Positions 1-7,246 of a stretch of 12,079 nt of DNA are shown piece by piece. Under the pieces are notes generated by a model. The model searched no databases and was not told where the DNA came from. It saw nothing but the letters and a program-made list of their open reading frames with translations. Location of the stretch: NCBI GenBank assembly GCA_900128585.1, contig LT642710.1:1-12079 (forward strand), given 5' to 3'. Numbering within the stretch: position 1 is the first letter of the stretch; every line of letters begins with the position of its first letter. The position numbers and the translations under genes were made by a program. The stretch is from Stramenopiles sp. TOSAG23-3 (taxonomy: Eukaryota; Sar).

Positions 1-351
1 AACTTCGCTCGTAGCGGTGGTGGAAAAATGCTCGACGAGCTCGATAGCGCCCCGTTCTACAATCCCGTGGGAGACTGGCGGCAGCCCAGCGTCCTCTGCG
101 CCTGCAGCAAGAGCCTCGACGGTCCAACCCAACTTTGGAACGTGTTTCAGCGCCGCATCCAAAATTTCCAGGCGCAACGAGTCCTCTGCACCCTGAGACT
201 TATTGCCCTCACCGTCCCCACTACCTGCCCCGTTTGATTGCGACGTGGAAAAGGCCCGGACACACTGCTGCTGTTGCTGAACCCCTGAACGAACATGTCG
301 TCCTGCCCATTGAAGCACACGACCACGAGGGGAAAACAATGAAGACAACAT
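1..351 (-). CDS. COQ9: COQ9, ubiquinone biosynthesis protein, N-terminal part (runs off left edge)
   Basis: Reading the minus strand from the ATG at 349-351 gives 117 open codons to the window edge. Residues 1-40 look like a mitochondrial presequence: several Arg, almost no acidic residues, a run of five Gln at 25-29, and RAFSTS at 32-37, which fits an R-x-F/S processing site. After a Gly/Ser-rich spacer, residues 58-117 match the start of the COQ9 domain: LRLEILDAALKHVPKLGWT, then VEALAAGAEDAGL, then a segment ending AIELVEHF. In the family this N-terminal part is a helix-turn-helix of TetR type; the lipid-binding C-terminal part lies outside the window. COQ9 binds isoprenoid lipid and presents intermediates to COQ7 in coenzyme Q synthesis on the matrix side of the inner membrane. 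The codon just before the ATG is an in-frame TAA, which fixes the start unless a 5' intron exists. The gene is divergent from TPX2. The family call rests on recall of the domain, not a search. Confidence 0.87.
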   Translation of the reverse strand, partial: MLSSLFSPRGRVLQWAGRHVRSGVQQQQQCVRAFSTSQSNGAGSGDGEGNKSQGAEDSLRLEILDAALKHVPKLGWTVEALAAGAEDAGLPPVSHGIVERGAIELVEHFSTTATSEV

Positions 352-505
352 TTACCTAGGGGAAAAAATAATAAAGGACGATAATACGTTCCCATCTAAT
401 ACACATACACACACGCAAAAAAACGAAATTGAACCAATTGTTTTTCTCATAGTCTACTTAAAAAGATACAGACAGTATTTTGATTCTCTCTCTATTGAAC
501 CAAAT

Positions 506-581
506 AGAAGAAGAAAGAAGAAAAAGAAGAAAATCAAATTCTCTCTTCTCTTTTTTTTTTTTTTTTTCTTTTTCTTTTTTC
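506..581. repeat. Purine tract followed by pyrimidine tract (imperfect inverted repeat)
   Basis: A 28-nt run of only A and G (506-533) is followed after five bases by a 43-nt run of only T and C (539-581), which includes 17 consecutive T (551-567). The two arms are roughly complementary, so the DNA or a transcript could fold into an imperfect hairpin. In the divergent promoter region a poly(dA:dT) tract of this length would also be expected to exclude nucleosomes; that role is inference. Confidence 0.75.
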
Positions 582-1230
582 AATATAGTAGTGTTAGTAA
601 TAAGGCAAATCACAAATCACAAATTTAAAAAAAAACGTCGTTAATTTTTTCAGCAATTTTCAGGATTAAGGAAATATATAGATATATACTGTGTATATGT
701 AAATAGAGGTATATTTTTATTACTTTTTATTCTATTTAGTTATAATTCATATGAAGAAATGATTTCATTTAAATCCTTATATCTACAATGGATTTATTAT
801 TCCAAAGTGTTTTATTCCATTATCTTTTATACAAAATTCCTTAATTATAGATGACTTATCTTGTCTCTCCAGCCCTAATAAAGTATTTATTTTGACACTT
901 CGTACTTTCCTTTGCTGTGTACCTGTATAAAATACAATATAAAAAATAAAATAAATTATTGAGATTTGATTTGGCTGTTATTTACCTGTTAAAATAATAA
1001 AAGATGAGATTTTTTTTTCTAAAATTAATATAATAATTTTGCAAAAAATAACACGGTGTTATTCCTATGTACATATGCTAAAAAAAAGAAGAAAGAAGTA
1101 AAAATAATTTTTAAAAAATGTTGTGTCCCTAACACCTCAGACCCCTTTCTGTTATTTGATCAAGAAACAACTAAAAGTTTGGTAAAGAAAGAGAAGAAAG
1201 GAATAAGTTTAATTCGTGTATACTTTGCTT

Positions 1231-1254
1231 GTTTTTATGTTTTTATGTTTTTAT
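1231..1254. repeat. Short tandem repeat, 3 x GTTTTTAT
   Basis: Three exact copies of the 8-mer GTTTTTAT lie head to tail, 69 bases ahead of the TPX2 start codon. They would fall in the promoter or 5' leader. No function is evident. Confidence 0.85.
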
Positions 1255-1323
1255 GAATTGAGATTGATTTATTCTATCTATTGGTAATTGTGAGATTTGT
1301 TATTCATCTGAGAAGACAAGGCA

Positions 1324-4300
1324 ATGGAACCAGTTGTAGGGCACGAAGGAACGAGCCCAATGGACATAAGCCAAGACGTGGCGGAAGACGTGGCGGAAGA
1401 TGTGGCGGAAGACGTGGCGGAAGACGTGGCGGTCTCGGAGGCTAGCGCCATTGATTCGGTCGTAGATACTGGTGCGGTGGCGGAGCCGTGTGTTGCAACA
1501 GACGATGTTTTGCAGGAAAGTGGCACAGAAAAGTTAGCCCCGAAAGAACAAGATGAGGAAGAAGACGAAGAAGAAATGGCCGACCCAACTCTGATTATTA
1601 TTGGAACGTCGGTGAACGTTGAGTCGCACGCTCGAGTCGTTCACGCGCTTGAAAAGTACGCCGAGAACAAAAAGATTGAGGAGGAGAAGAAAGTCAACGA
1701 TGCGGTGCCTGTTGCCCCCAGCGTGGCCGCTAACAGCATGCCCCCGCTTCCACCCACCGCCGTGGAAGAGTGCGAGGCCGGGGAACACGCCGTGGAAGAA
1801 GCGGCGGCAGTTGTCGTGGAGCCTCCCACCGTAGTCCCTGCATTGGTTGCTTCCGCAGAGCCCGACCTGGCCAACGTCACGGAGAGACAGGTCCCTGAGG
1901 CTGCGAAGGCTTCCGTGACCAAGCTTCGGGGTCCACCCAAACGGGTAAAAGGCGTCTCTCCGCTGAAGAAAAAGCAGAGGACTCGCCACTCCATCGCAAG
2001 CATGCAGCCCAGCCGAAGGTCCAGCACGCTCTTCAAACCGACGGCCTCCTCGATGGCGCAACAAAAGCAGAAGAAGAAGTCCGCTGCGCCCAGAACGCGT
2101 TCAATGAGAGCCAGCACGGGGAAATTCCAGCGCATGGCCTCGTCCAAGTCGACGAGCGGTCGTGGGAGCACCAATGACACCCCTAGCTACATGAAAGGGA
2201 CGTCGTCCACCCGAAGAAGGCGCAGCGTCTCCGTGCCAAACCGCTCGCGGGGGGCGGCCGCCGCCGCCGCCGCCGCGAAAGTGGAAAAACCAAAGTACAC
2301 GTGGGCGTTTGGGAAAAAGATCAGGATCAACTCGCCCACGAACAAAGCAAAGCGGCATTCAATCTCGTCCGGCGCCAGGAAAACGTTGACCGTGCCAACG
2401 ACGCCCAGCTTCATCGGCCGCTCGGCAAAGCAGCCGAAGAAGAAGGTTCTTAGCACGGAGGAACTCGCACTGGAAGAGGGCAGAAAGTCTCGTGAAGAGC
2501 TTGCTCGACGCCGAAAGAAGAACGAGAAGATGTGGTCGATGGCGTCCGTTAGCGACGGGACGCTGGGCGTGCCTGCAGGAACCTTGGGGATGGTTTTAAA
2601 GTCAAAGGGCTTGACCGAGGCAGTTTCCCCGAACTTTCAACCTCGCCCTTCAAAGCGCCATAGCGCCCCGACGACGGAGGAAATGGAGCTGATGGAGATT
2701 GAAAAGAAGAAGAAGGCCATGGTGGAAACGAAGGCAAAGCGAGAGCGGCGCAGGTCCATCGCGCAGCAGGGCACCGTAGCCCCGGCCCCGGAACCGAAGC
2801 CTTTGACGGTGGCAAAAACGCCAAACCTCCACACGAAAGCGAAGAAGGGCGAAAAGCATCGCATGAGCATGGGCGGAAGCATCACGACGGTCGGGAGCCT
2901 GCGCCTGCGCTCCTACGACCGCTCCAAGCCAGTGAAGGCGACGTTTAAGCTGACCGAGCCATCGTCGCCAGCGTTTGCGTCCAGCTCGCGGCTTCGCAGC
3001 AGCCATTTGAAAATAGAAACCACAGAGGAGTACGAATCTGTTGCGGAAAAGGCAAACAAGGTCTGGAATGGCCGCAATTCTAGGTTCGTCCAAGCCCCGA
3101 AAGGGAGCAAGCCCATCCTTTCTTACGACGGCCCGAAACCGATCACGGAGCCCAAAACCCCAGAGTTTGCAACCTCGTCCCGAGTGCGCCAGAGCGAGGT
3201 CGAGAGCTTCGAGCAGAGGGAAGCACGGGAAATGGCGGAAATGAAACCGTTCAGAGCCCATGGGTTTAACCCAAAGGTCAAGAACAGCAGCGGCGAAATC
3301 GGCATTCAGAAAGTAGCCCGGAAGCCACCAACGATGCCTTTCTCGCCAAAGTTTCAGACCGATAGTCGAGCCCGTCGTCAGAGTATTGCACCCGCGCTTG
3401 AACAAGGCAAACAAAAGCCCTTCAAGGCTTTGAAAGTAGGAGAAGGAGTTCCCCAGTACCACTCCGCCCATGTTGAAGCGAAACGCCTGACGGAAGTTCA
3501 ACCCTTTAGTTTCGCGACAGAGAAGCGCGCCGCCGCTCACAAATCGCCCGAGAAAAAATCCCCAGTCAAGGCGAAATCTTTCAAAGCGCGGCCGATCCCA
3601 TCCTCGACCGATCAACCCACGGCCATGCCAAGGACCAAGAAGCGCACGCTGACCGTTCCGCATTCGCCAACGCTCCAGAGCCTGCGGCGTCACAAAGAAG
3701 CGAAACAGGCCCTGGAGGAAAAAATTCAGAAGGAACAGAAGGAAGAGCAGGATAAGATGAACTCGTTCAAGGCAAGAAAGGTCATGGAGGGGGTCGCAAA
3801 CCACATCAACCGTCAGCCGATCTACAATCCCCAGTACGAAGTGAAGCCGTTCAAATTGAGCAATGATCCCACTGGTGCACGAGCGCGGCTGCAGCGCCAA
3901 ATCGAAAAGGCGAAAGAGGAAGAGAGAGAAAACCGCGAGTTCCGGGCGCGATCTGTCCCGAGCACACACCTGAAACCGTTTCAAGTGGCGCACGAAGAGA
4001 ACAAAAAGCCTTTGACGGAAGTCAAACCGTTTCGTCTGCTGTCGAACAAGCGTGGGGAGGAGCACAACAAGTTCGACACAGAGGCCAAGAAGCGCAGGGC
4101 GGCCGCACTCGAACAGAAGCGCCTCGACAAAGAGCAGGAAGAGGAAGCTGCCGACGATGCCTACCGTTCAAAAATGGAGGCCAAAATGTTCCGAGCCAAG
4201 AAATCCAAAGAAGATGTACAAAAATTTATGAAAGCCGTCCCGAAGAGGATACAACATTCGGGCAAAAGGTTGGTCGACCCGCGATCGCCCAAATTGGGAG

Positions 4301-4341
4301 CTGCTCGAAGAGTTTTGGTGAAAGGAAAGCGCCGGCGATGA
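1324..4341 (+). CDS. TPX2: TPX2-family spindle assembly / microtubule-associated protein
   Basis: The gene is a single frame of 1005 codons, starting at the first ATG in a good context. The protein is lysine- and arginine-rich and low in complexity, as in TPX2. It carries two recurring TPX2-type motifs. One is T-x-P-x-[ST]-P-x-[FL], as in LTVPTTPSF (355), LTVAKTPNL (494), LTEPSSPAF (543), ITEPKTPEF (607), PPTMPFSPKF (668) and LTVPHSPTL (776). The other is [KS]-F-[KR]-A or E-[VM]-[KQ]-P-F, as in KPFKA (698), SFKAR (752, 814), FRAR (873), LTEVQPF (722) and LTEVKPFRLL (897), with helical charged stretches at about 790-815, 855-875 and 905-960. TPX2 nucleates spindle microtubules near chromatin, is held by importin alpha until released by RanGTP, and in animals activates Aurora A. 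Basic NLS-like clusters sit at 206-219 and at the C-terminus (KGKRRR). The first 95 residues are acidic, and I see no YSYDAP-like Aurora-binding motif there. An octa-alanine run lies at 311-318. The C-terminal Eg5-binding part of animal TPX2 cannot be confirmed. Confidence 0.86.
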   Translation: MEPVVGHEGTSPMDISQDVAEDVAEDVAEDVAEDVAVSEASAIDSVVDTGAVAEPCVATDDVLQESGTEKLAPKEQDEEEDEEEMADPTLIIIGTSVNVESHARVVHALEKYAENKKIEEEKKVNDAVPVAPSVAANSMPPLPPTAVEECEAGEHAVEEAAAVVVEPPTVVPALVASAEPDLANVTERQVPEAAKASVTKLRGPPKRVKGVSPLKKKQRTRHSIASMQPSRRSSTLFKPTASSMAQQKQKKKSAAPRTRSMRASTGKFQRMASSKSTSGRGSTNDTPSYMKGTSSTRRRRSVSVPNRSRGAAAAAAAAKVEKPKYTWAFGKKIRINSPTNKAKRHSISSGARKTLTVPTTPSFIGRSAKQPKKKVLSTEELALEEGRKSREELARRRKKNEKMWSMASVSDGTLGVPAGTLGMVLKSKGLTEAVSPNFQPRPSKRHSAPTTEEMELMEIEKKKKAMVETKAKRERRRSIAQQGTVAPAPEPKPLTVAKTPNLHTKAKKGEKHRMSMGGSITTVGSLRLRSYDRSKPVKATFKLTEPSSPAFASSSRLRSSHLKIETTEEYESVAEKANKVWNGRNSRFVQAPKGSKPILSYDGPKPITEPKTPEFATSSRVRQSEVESFEQREAREMAEMKPFRAHGFNPKVKNSSGEIGIQKVARKPPTMPFSPKFQTDSRARRQSIAPALEQGKQKPFKALKVGEGVPQYHSAHVEAKRLTEVQPFSFATEKRAAAHKSPEKKSPVKAKSFKARPIPSSTDQPTAMPRTKKRTLTVPHSPTLQSLRRHKEAKQALEEKIQKEQKEEQDKMNSFKARKVMEGVANHINRQPIYNPQYEVKPFKLSNDPTGARARLQRQIEKAKEEERENREFRARSVPSTHLKPFQVAHEENKKPLTEVKPFRLLSNKRGEEHNKFDTEAKKRRAAALEQKRLDKEQEEEAADDAYRSKMEAKMFRAKKSKEDVQKFMKAVPKRIQHSGKRLVDPRSPKLGAARRVLVKGKRRR
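1375..1434 (+). repeat. 12-bp in-frame minisatellite (GACGTGGCGGAA), about five copies
   Basis: Four full copies of GACGTGGCGGAA, one with C to T in the third base, are followed by a partial fifth. They encode Asp-Val-Ala-Glu repeats at residues 18-37 of TPX2. The unit is a multiple of three, so copy-number change keeps the frame. The near identity of the copies points to recent expansion. Confidence 0.95.
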
Positions 4342-4634
4342 TTTTATAAAGTTGAGTGTGCCCGGGGTCCTGTTTTAACGCGCGCGGATAAGAATTCTAA
4401 CGAAAAATTTCGAGAGGAGAGAGTGCAACACTAATAAGCTAATGAGAGAATTACACACGAAACGTAATGTACCGCTTTATATACGTACCCCTTCAAAGAC
4501 TATATTTATTTAATTTACTCTTTACTCTCTTACATTTTTAAGAGAGAAGACCTCAACATATAAAGCACATTTTTTCTTATACACAGAACCCTGCGACACG
4601 AACGCGTTTCGAGCAGAACATTACTCCACCTTGC
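4342..4634. other. Convergent spacer (3' ends of TPX2 and the YghU-like GST)
   Basis: This 293-bp AT-rich stretch lies between two facing stop codons, so it should hold both 3' untranslated regions and poly(A) sites. The one structure seen is an 8-bp inverted repeat at 4525-4546. A clear AATAAA signal was not found in either orientation. Confidence 0.6.
4525..4546. terminator. Inverted repeat in the convergent spacer (possible 3'-end hairpin)
   Basis: CTCTCTTA and TAAGAGAG form a perfect 8-bp stem around a 6-base loop. It lies in the right-hand part of the spacer, about 180 bases past the TPX2 stop and 90 past the GST stop. It could mark transcript ends for both genes, but short AT-rich hairpins are also common by chance. 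Confidence 0.35.
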
Positions 4635-5498
4635 TTACAAAGAACTTCGGAGGCTTTTGAACCGATCGTCCGTCAGCCAAGGCTTTGGTTTTCCCCGGCA
4701 CACTAGCAAGCCCCTTCCTACCTGCGGGCGAGCGCACAGCATGTCTGCCCACCGATTTGCATGCTTGTATTGGGCTATGTTTAAAAACTCGGACGTTTTT
4801 ACACCGCTTTCGTGGACGTACCCTTTGGTCCGAATGATGTGGAACCATGGCAAAATAATCATGTCCGCGATCGTGTACTCATCTCCGCAAATGAATGTCC
4901 TGTCCGCGAGGTGGTTGTTCAGAACAGAACACAAGCGCTGCACTTCCATCCCATAGCGTGCAACCCCGTAATCCCGGTTCAGATCTTTCGGAGCGTAGAC
5001 CATGAAGTGACCGTAGCACGCACCGGTCATCGGGCCCTGGCCCGCCATTTGCCACATTACCCAAGAAATACATTCGGCTCGGCGGCGTGGGCTTGATGGG
5101 ATGAAACGTTTGTATTTGTCGGCCAGGTATATCATTATCGACCCAGACTCAAACAGGTTGAGGTCCCCGTCGTTGTCGGCCGGACTTCGGTCCACGAGGC
5201 ATGGGATCTTTGAGTTCGGGTTAACGTCCACAAAGCCTGAGTCGAACTGGGCTCCCCCCAAGCGAACGACGTGAGCGTCGTACTCAACCCCTAGCTCCTC
5301 GAGCAAAACCCCGACCTTTTGTCCGTTTGGAGTTGCCAACGAGTACAATTGCAAATCTGCGTTTCCTACTGGGAGGCTCTTTGACTGCCGAGCCCCTGCC
5401 GTGGGTCGGTTGATCGTTGCAAAAAGGTTTCCAGAAAGTACCTTTTTGTAAAGGTCTTCGACCCGCGCAGGCGGCTTCCAACTTTCAGGTGACGACAT
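4635..5498 (-). CDS. yghU-like: Nu-class (YghU-type) glutathione transferase / disulfide-bond oxidoreductase
   Basis: The protein has 287 residues from the ATG at 5496-5498. The frame stays open 16 codons further upstream but with no ATG, only a TTG, so this is the first eukaryotic start; G at -3 supports it. Residues 24-48 match the YghU N-terminal extension (FATINRPTAG, then KSLPVG). The thioredoxin-fold domain follows at about 49-130, with LQLYSLATPNGQK at 49-61, NSKIPCL with the cis-Pro at 95-101 and FESGSIMIYLADKY at 116-129. The helical GST C-domain has GDEYTIADM at 205-213 and ends near RPQVGRG. In E. coli YghU a Thr-Asn pair in TPNGQK contacts glutathione, and the enzyme reduces disulfides and organic peroxides; the same residues are present here. 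The length is close to the bacterial protein. No signal peptide is evident and the tail (SSL) is not a standard PTS1, so the enzyme is probably cytosolic. The substrate is unknown. Confidence 0.92.
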   Translation of the reverse strand: MSSPESWKPPARVEDLYKKVLSGNLFATINRPTAGARQSKSLPVGNADLQLYSLATPNGQKVGVLLEELGVEYDAHVVRLGGAQFDSGFVDVNPNSKIPCLVDRSPADNDGDLNLFESGSIMIYLADKYKRFIPSSPRRRAECISWVMWQMAGQGPMTGACYGHFMVYAPKDLNRDYGVARYGMEVQRLCSVLNNHLADRTFICGDEYTIADMIILPWFHIIRTKGYVHESGVKTSEFLNIAQYKHANRWADMLCARPQVGRGLLVCRGKPKPWLTDDRFKSLRSSL

Positions 5499-6193
5499 TG
5501 CTCGTACAGAAATGAAAAGAGCCCACGAACTAAAGATCTCCTCCAAGTCGGTAATGAATAAACAAAATGGTTTGTTCGTACCAAATCACTCTATCCTTTT
5601 TTCCTTGTGCATTCATGAAAACGTATCGAATAAGCTTTAAATATTTTTCTACATAACTATCAGCGATCACTTTTCTTTTACGTTTTCAATGTGGCTCTAA
5701 CTTCAAAGTTTGAAGTATATATATATTATTAACTGAAAGATATTATTATTGCGCGTTGGACAGAAGAAGAAGAAGAAGAAAAAGAAGAAAGAAGAAAGAA
5801 GAAAGAAGAAAGAAAGAAGAAGAAGAAGAAGAAGAAGAAGAAGAAGAAGAAGAAGAAGAAGAAGAAGAAGAAGAAAGAAGAAGAAGAAAAGAAGAAGAAA
5901 GAAGAAGAAGATGAATCATCGATCATCTCCTCAGATTATTATCTAAAATTTTATTTTATTATTAGGGCTGGAAGAGAAGAGAAAAGACGACAATTTACGT
6001 TCTTCTACAGGCGTCCAAGAAAACAATAGAATATATATAGTCGTTCTAATATATAAATTGGATTCAATGAAATGCAAATAAGAACATAGAGAAATGTATT
6101 TTTGTATTTACTTCCATTCATTGTTTTCTCTTTGCTACGAGAGAGAGATAGAGATAGAGAGAGGGTGTGAGAAAAAAAATTGTTTTGTTGGAA
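5499..6193. promoter_or_regulatory. Divergent spacer between the YghU-like GST and the membrane protein
   Basis: This 695-bp AT-rich stretch separates two divergent start codons and should hold both promoters. It contains a 150-nt purine tract (5762-5911), TA-rich patches at about 5717-5728 and 6032-6055, and a GAGATA/GAGA stretch at about 6139-6163 just ahead of the membrane protein gene. No gene or RNA was recognised. The frames across the purine tract encode only Arg/Lys or Phe/Ser runs and are artefacts of the repeat. Confidence 0.6.
5762..5911. repeat. 150-nt GAA/AAG purine tract
   Basis: Every base on the plus strand from 5762 to 5911 is A or G. It is mostly (GAA)n with GAAA interruptions, and an unbroken GAA run of about 20 units lies near 5815-5875. 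Long GAA tracts can form triplex DNA (H-DNA) and vary in length. The assembled copy number may not be exact. Confidence 0.97.
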
Positions 6194-7246
6194 ATGTCTG
6201 CGTTTGCAACTTCTGCCTCGGATGAGGAAACGACGGCGGGGGCAGACTCTGGTATCCAGGACTCTGAGGAAGCCAGGGCAAGACGGGCGTTGATGATGGC
6301 GGAAGGCATTCCCGAATCTGTTGACCGGAACGAAGACGGTGAAATAAAGGGTATAGTTGGTGGTGGTGACGGCGTAGAGAGTGGTGGTACAGACAGTGAG
6401 GGGGAGGATTCGGAGGACGGGGGTGGTGACCCTGGAAAGAAGGGCACGCCGAGCTCTTACTTGCGGTTTGAAACCAAAGGCGAAGAATTAGAATGGATAG
6501 AAAATAACGACTTTATACGATTGCTTTCGCCTTGGCTGTACTTTATGGCGTCCACTCTGGCGTTTATTTGGGCCCAAAGCTTCTATTGGTGGAAGAAATT
6601 GCCGGACGACGAGCAGATATGCGTGCGAGATACTGTTGGGGACTGGTTTTGTGAGCGCGGGGAAGTTGTACAGATGACACTGCGGAACCACCCTCTGAAG
6701 GGAAAGTTGGGGAATAAGAGCACGCTGGTTTCGTGGATGATCGCTTTTCATACCGCCCTCAGCGTTATTCTGGCCTACTTTAGTACCCTTTTGCCGCGGT
6801 GTTTCCGCCGTAGCCCCCACGCAGGCCCTGCTCCAAGCGAGGAACGCATTCAACTGTTGTACATCGTGTCCAGGCTTTTGATCTCGGTTGGTTTGCTGTG
6901 CCAGTGGTGTCACATGTGGCTCATGGATACCAAGTACAAGGGAATTACGAACGCGAACTGGTCGTTAGATTTTAGGTCCAGTTTGCCGTTTCTTGGCACC
7001 TTGATCGTCGGCATCGTTCTTATATTCTACCTCAGCAGTCGTTCGCTGAACGATCTGTCTGCAGGCGACCAGGCCACGGTAGACCGCAGTGGCGACGATG
7101 ACGGAGCTGCCGTCGGGGCCGGCTCCCTAGTCGCACCAGCACATGTGCGAGGGGGGAGCGAGGCCGGCGAAAAGCAGGACGGGCCGAGTACGGGCACGCT
7201 TCGACAGAGGAGGGGACGTCCTGGACCGGATAGAGTCCCAAGGTGA
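6194..7246 (+). CDS. Four-helix membrane protein of unknown family
   Basis: I do not recognise this 350-residue protein. The start is the ATG at 6194 (G at -3); the upstream in-frame GTG at 6167 is not a likely eukaryotic start. Residues 1-95 are soluble, acidic and rich in Ser and Gly, with clusters such as TDSEGEDSEDGGG that resemble casein kinase 2 sites. Four hydrophobic segments follow, at about 108-132, 177-200, 219-243 and 262-282, the first rich in Trp and Tyr. The loop after the first helix has two Cys (about 143 and 153) that could form a disulfide in a lumenal or extracellular space. A Trp/Cys/His cluster (CQWCHMW) sits near the end of the third helix. The C-tail (about 285-350) is Gly/Ser/Arg-rich and looks disordered. 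The gene is GC-rich against AT-rich flanks and shows plausible membrane topology, so it is probably real. Function and compartment are not evident. Confidence 0.78.
   Translation: MSAFATSASDEETTAGADSGIQDSEEARARRALMMAEGIPESVDRNEDGEIKGIVGGGDGVESGGTDSEGEDSEDGGGDPGKKGTPSSYLRFETKGEELEWIENNDFIRLLSPWLYFMASTLAFIWAQSFYWWKKLPDDEQICVRDTVGDWFCERGEVVQMTLRNHPLKGKLGNKSTLVSWMIAFHTALSVILAYFSTLLPRCFRRSPHAGPAPSEERIQLLYIVSRLLISVGLLCQWCHMWLMDTKYKGITNANWSLDFRSSLPFLGTLIVGIVLIFYLSSRSLNDLSAGDQATVDRSGDDDGAAVGAGSLVAPAHVRGGSEAGEKQDGPSTGTLRQRRGRPGPDRVPR

Larger units (their letters stand above)
352..1323. promoter_or_regulatory. AT-rich divergent spacer between COQ9 and TPX2 (presumed promoters of both)
   Basis: This 972-bp stretch holds no convincing gene. 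It lies between the start codons of two divergent genes, so it should contain both promoters and 5' leaders. It is strongly AT-rich, with many TA-rich patches (for example around 676-700 and 930-960). It also holds a short CA repeat near 403-417, a purine tract followed by a T17-bearing pyrimidine tract (506-581), and three tandem copies of GTTTTTAT at 1231-1254. A short frame at 1056-1256 is low-complexity and looks like chance. The TPX2 ATG has G at -3 and G at +4, a good eukaryotic start context. No core promoter element can be assigned firmly. Confidence 0.6.

Noticed and set aside
28-359. Two short plus-strand frames at the left edge
   Set aside because: They lie opposite COQ9, which has a presequence and family similarity, and they show no features of their own.
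352-361. AGGTAA just upstream of the COQ9 ATG (minus strand) as a 5' splice site
   Set aside because: An intron starting there would remove the presequence start. The open frame with its presequence explains the sequence better.
1056-1256. A 66-codon plus-strand frame in the COQ9/TPX2 spacer
   Set aside because: It is low-complexity Lys/Phe sequence in AT-rich DNA, includes the GTTTTTAT repeat, and has no neighbouring support.
2650-4065. A 471-codon minus-strand frame opposite TPX2
   Set aside because: Its translation is full of Phe, Leu and Arg, the reverse complement of Lys/Glu codons in TPX2. It has no domain features of its own.
5499-5546. A 16-residue N-terminal extension of the YghU-like GST from a TTG
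   Set aside because: TTG is an unlikely start in a eukaryote. The ATG at 5496-5498 is the first in frame, has a purine at -3, and leaves the full family domain intact.
5729-5946. Frames of poly-Arg/Lys and poly-Phe/Ser across the purine tract
   Set aside because: They are only the translation of the GAA repeat.
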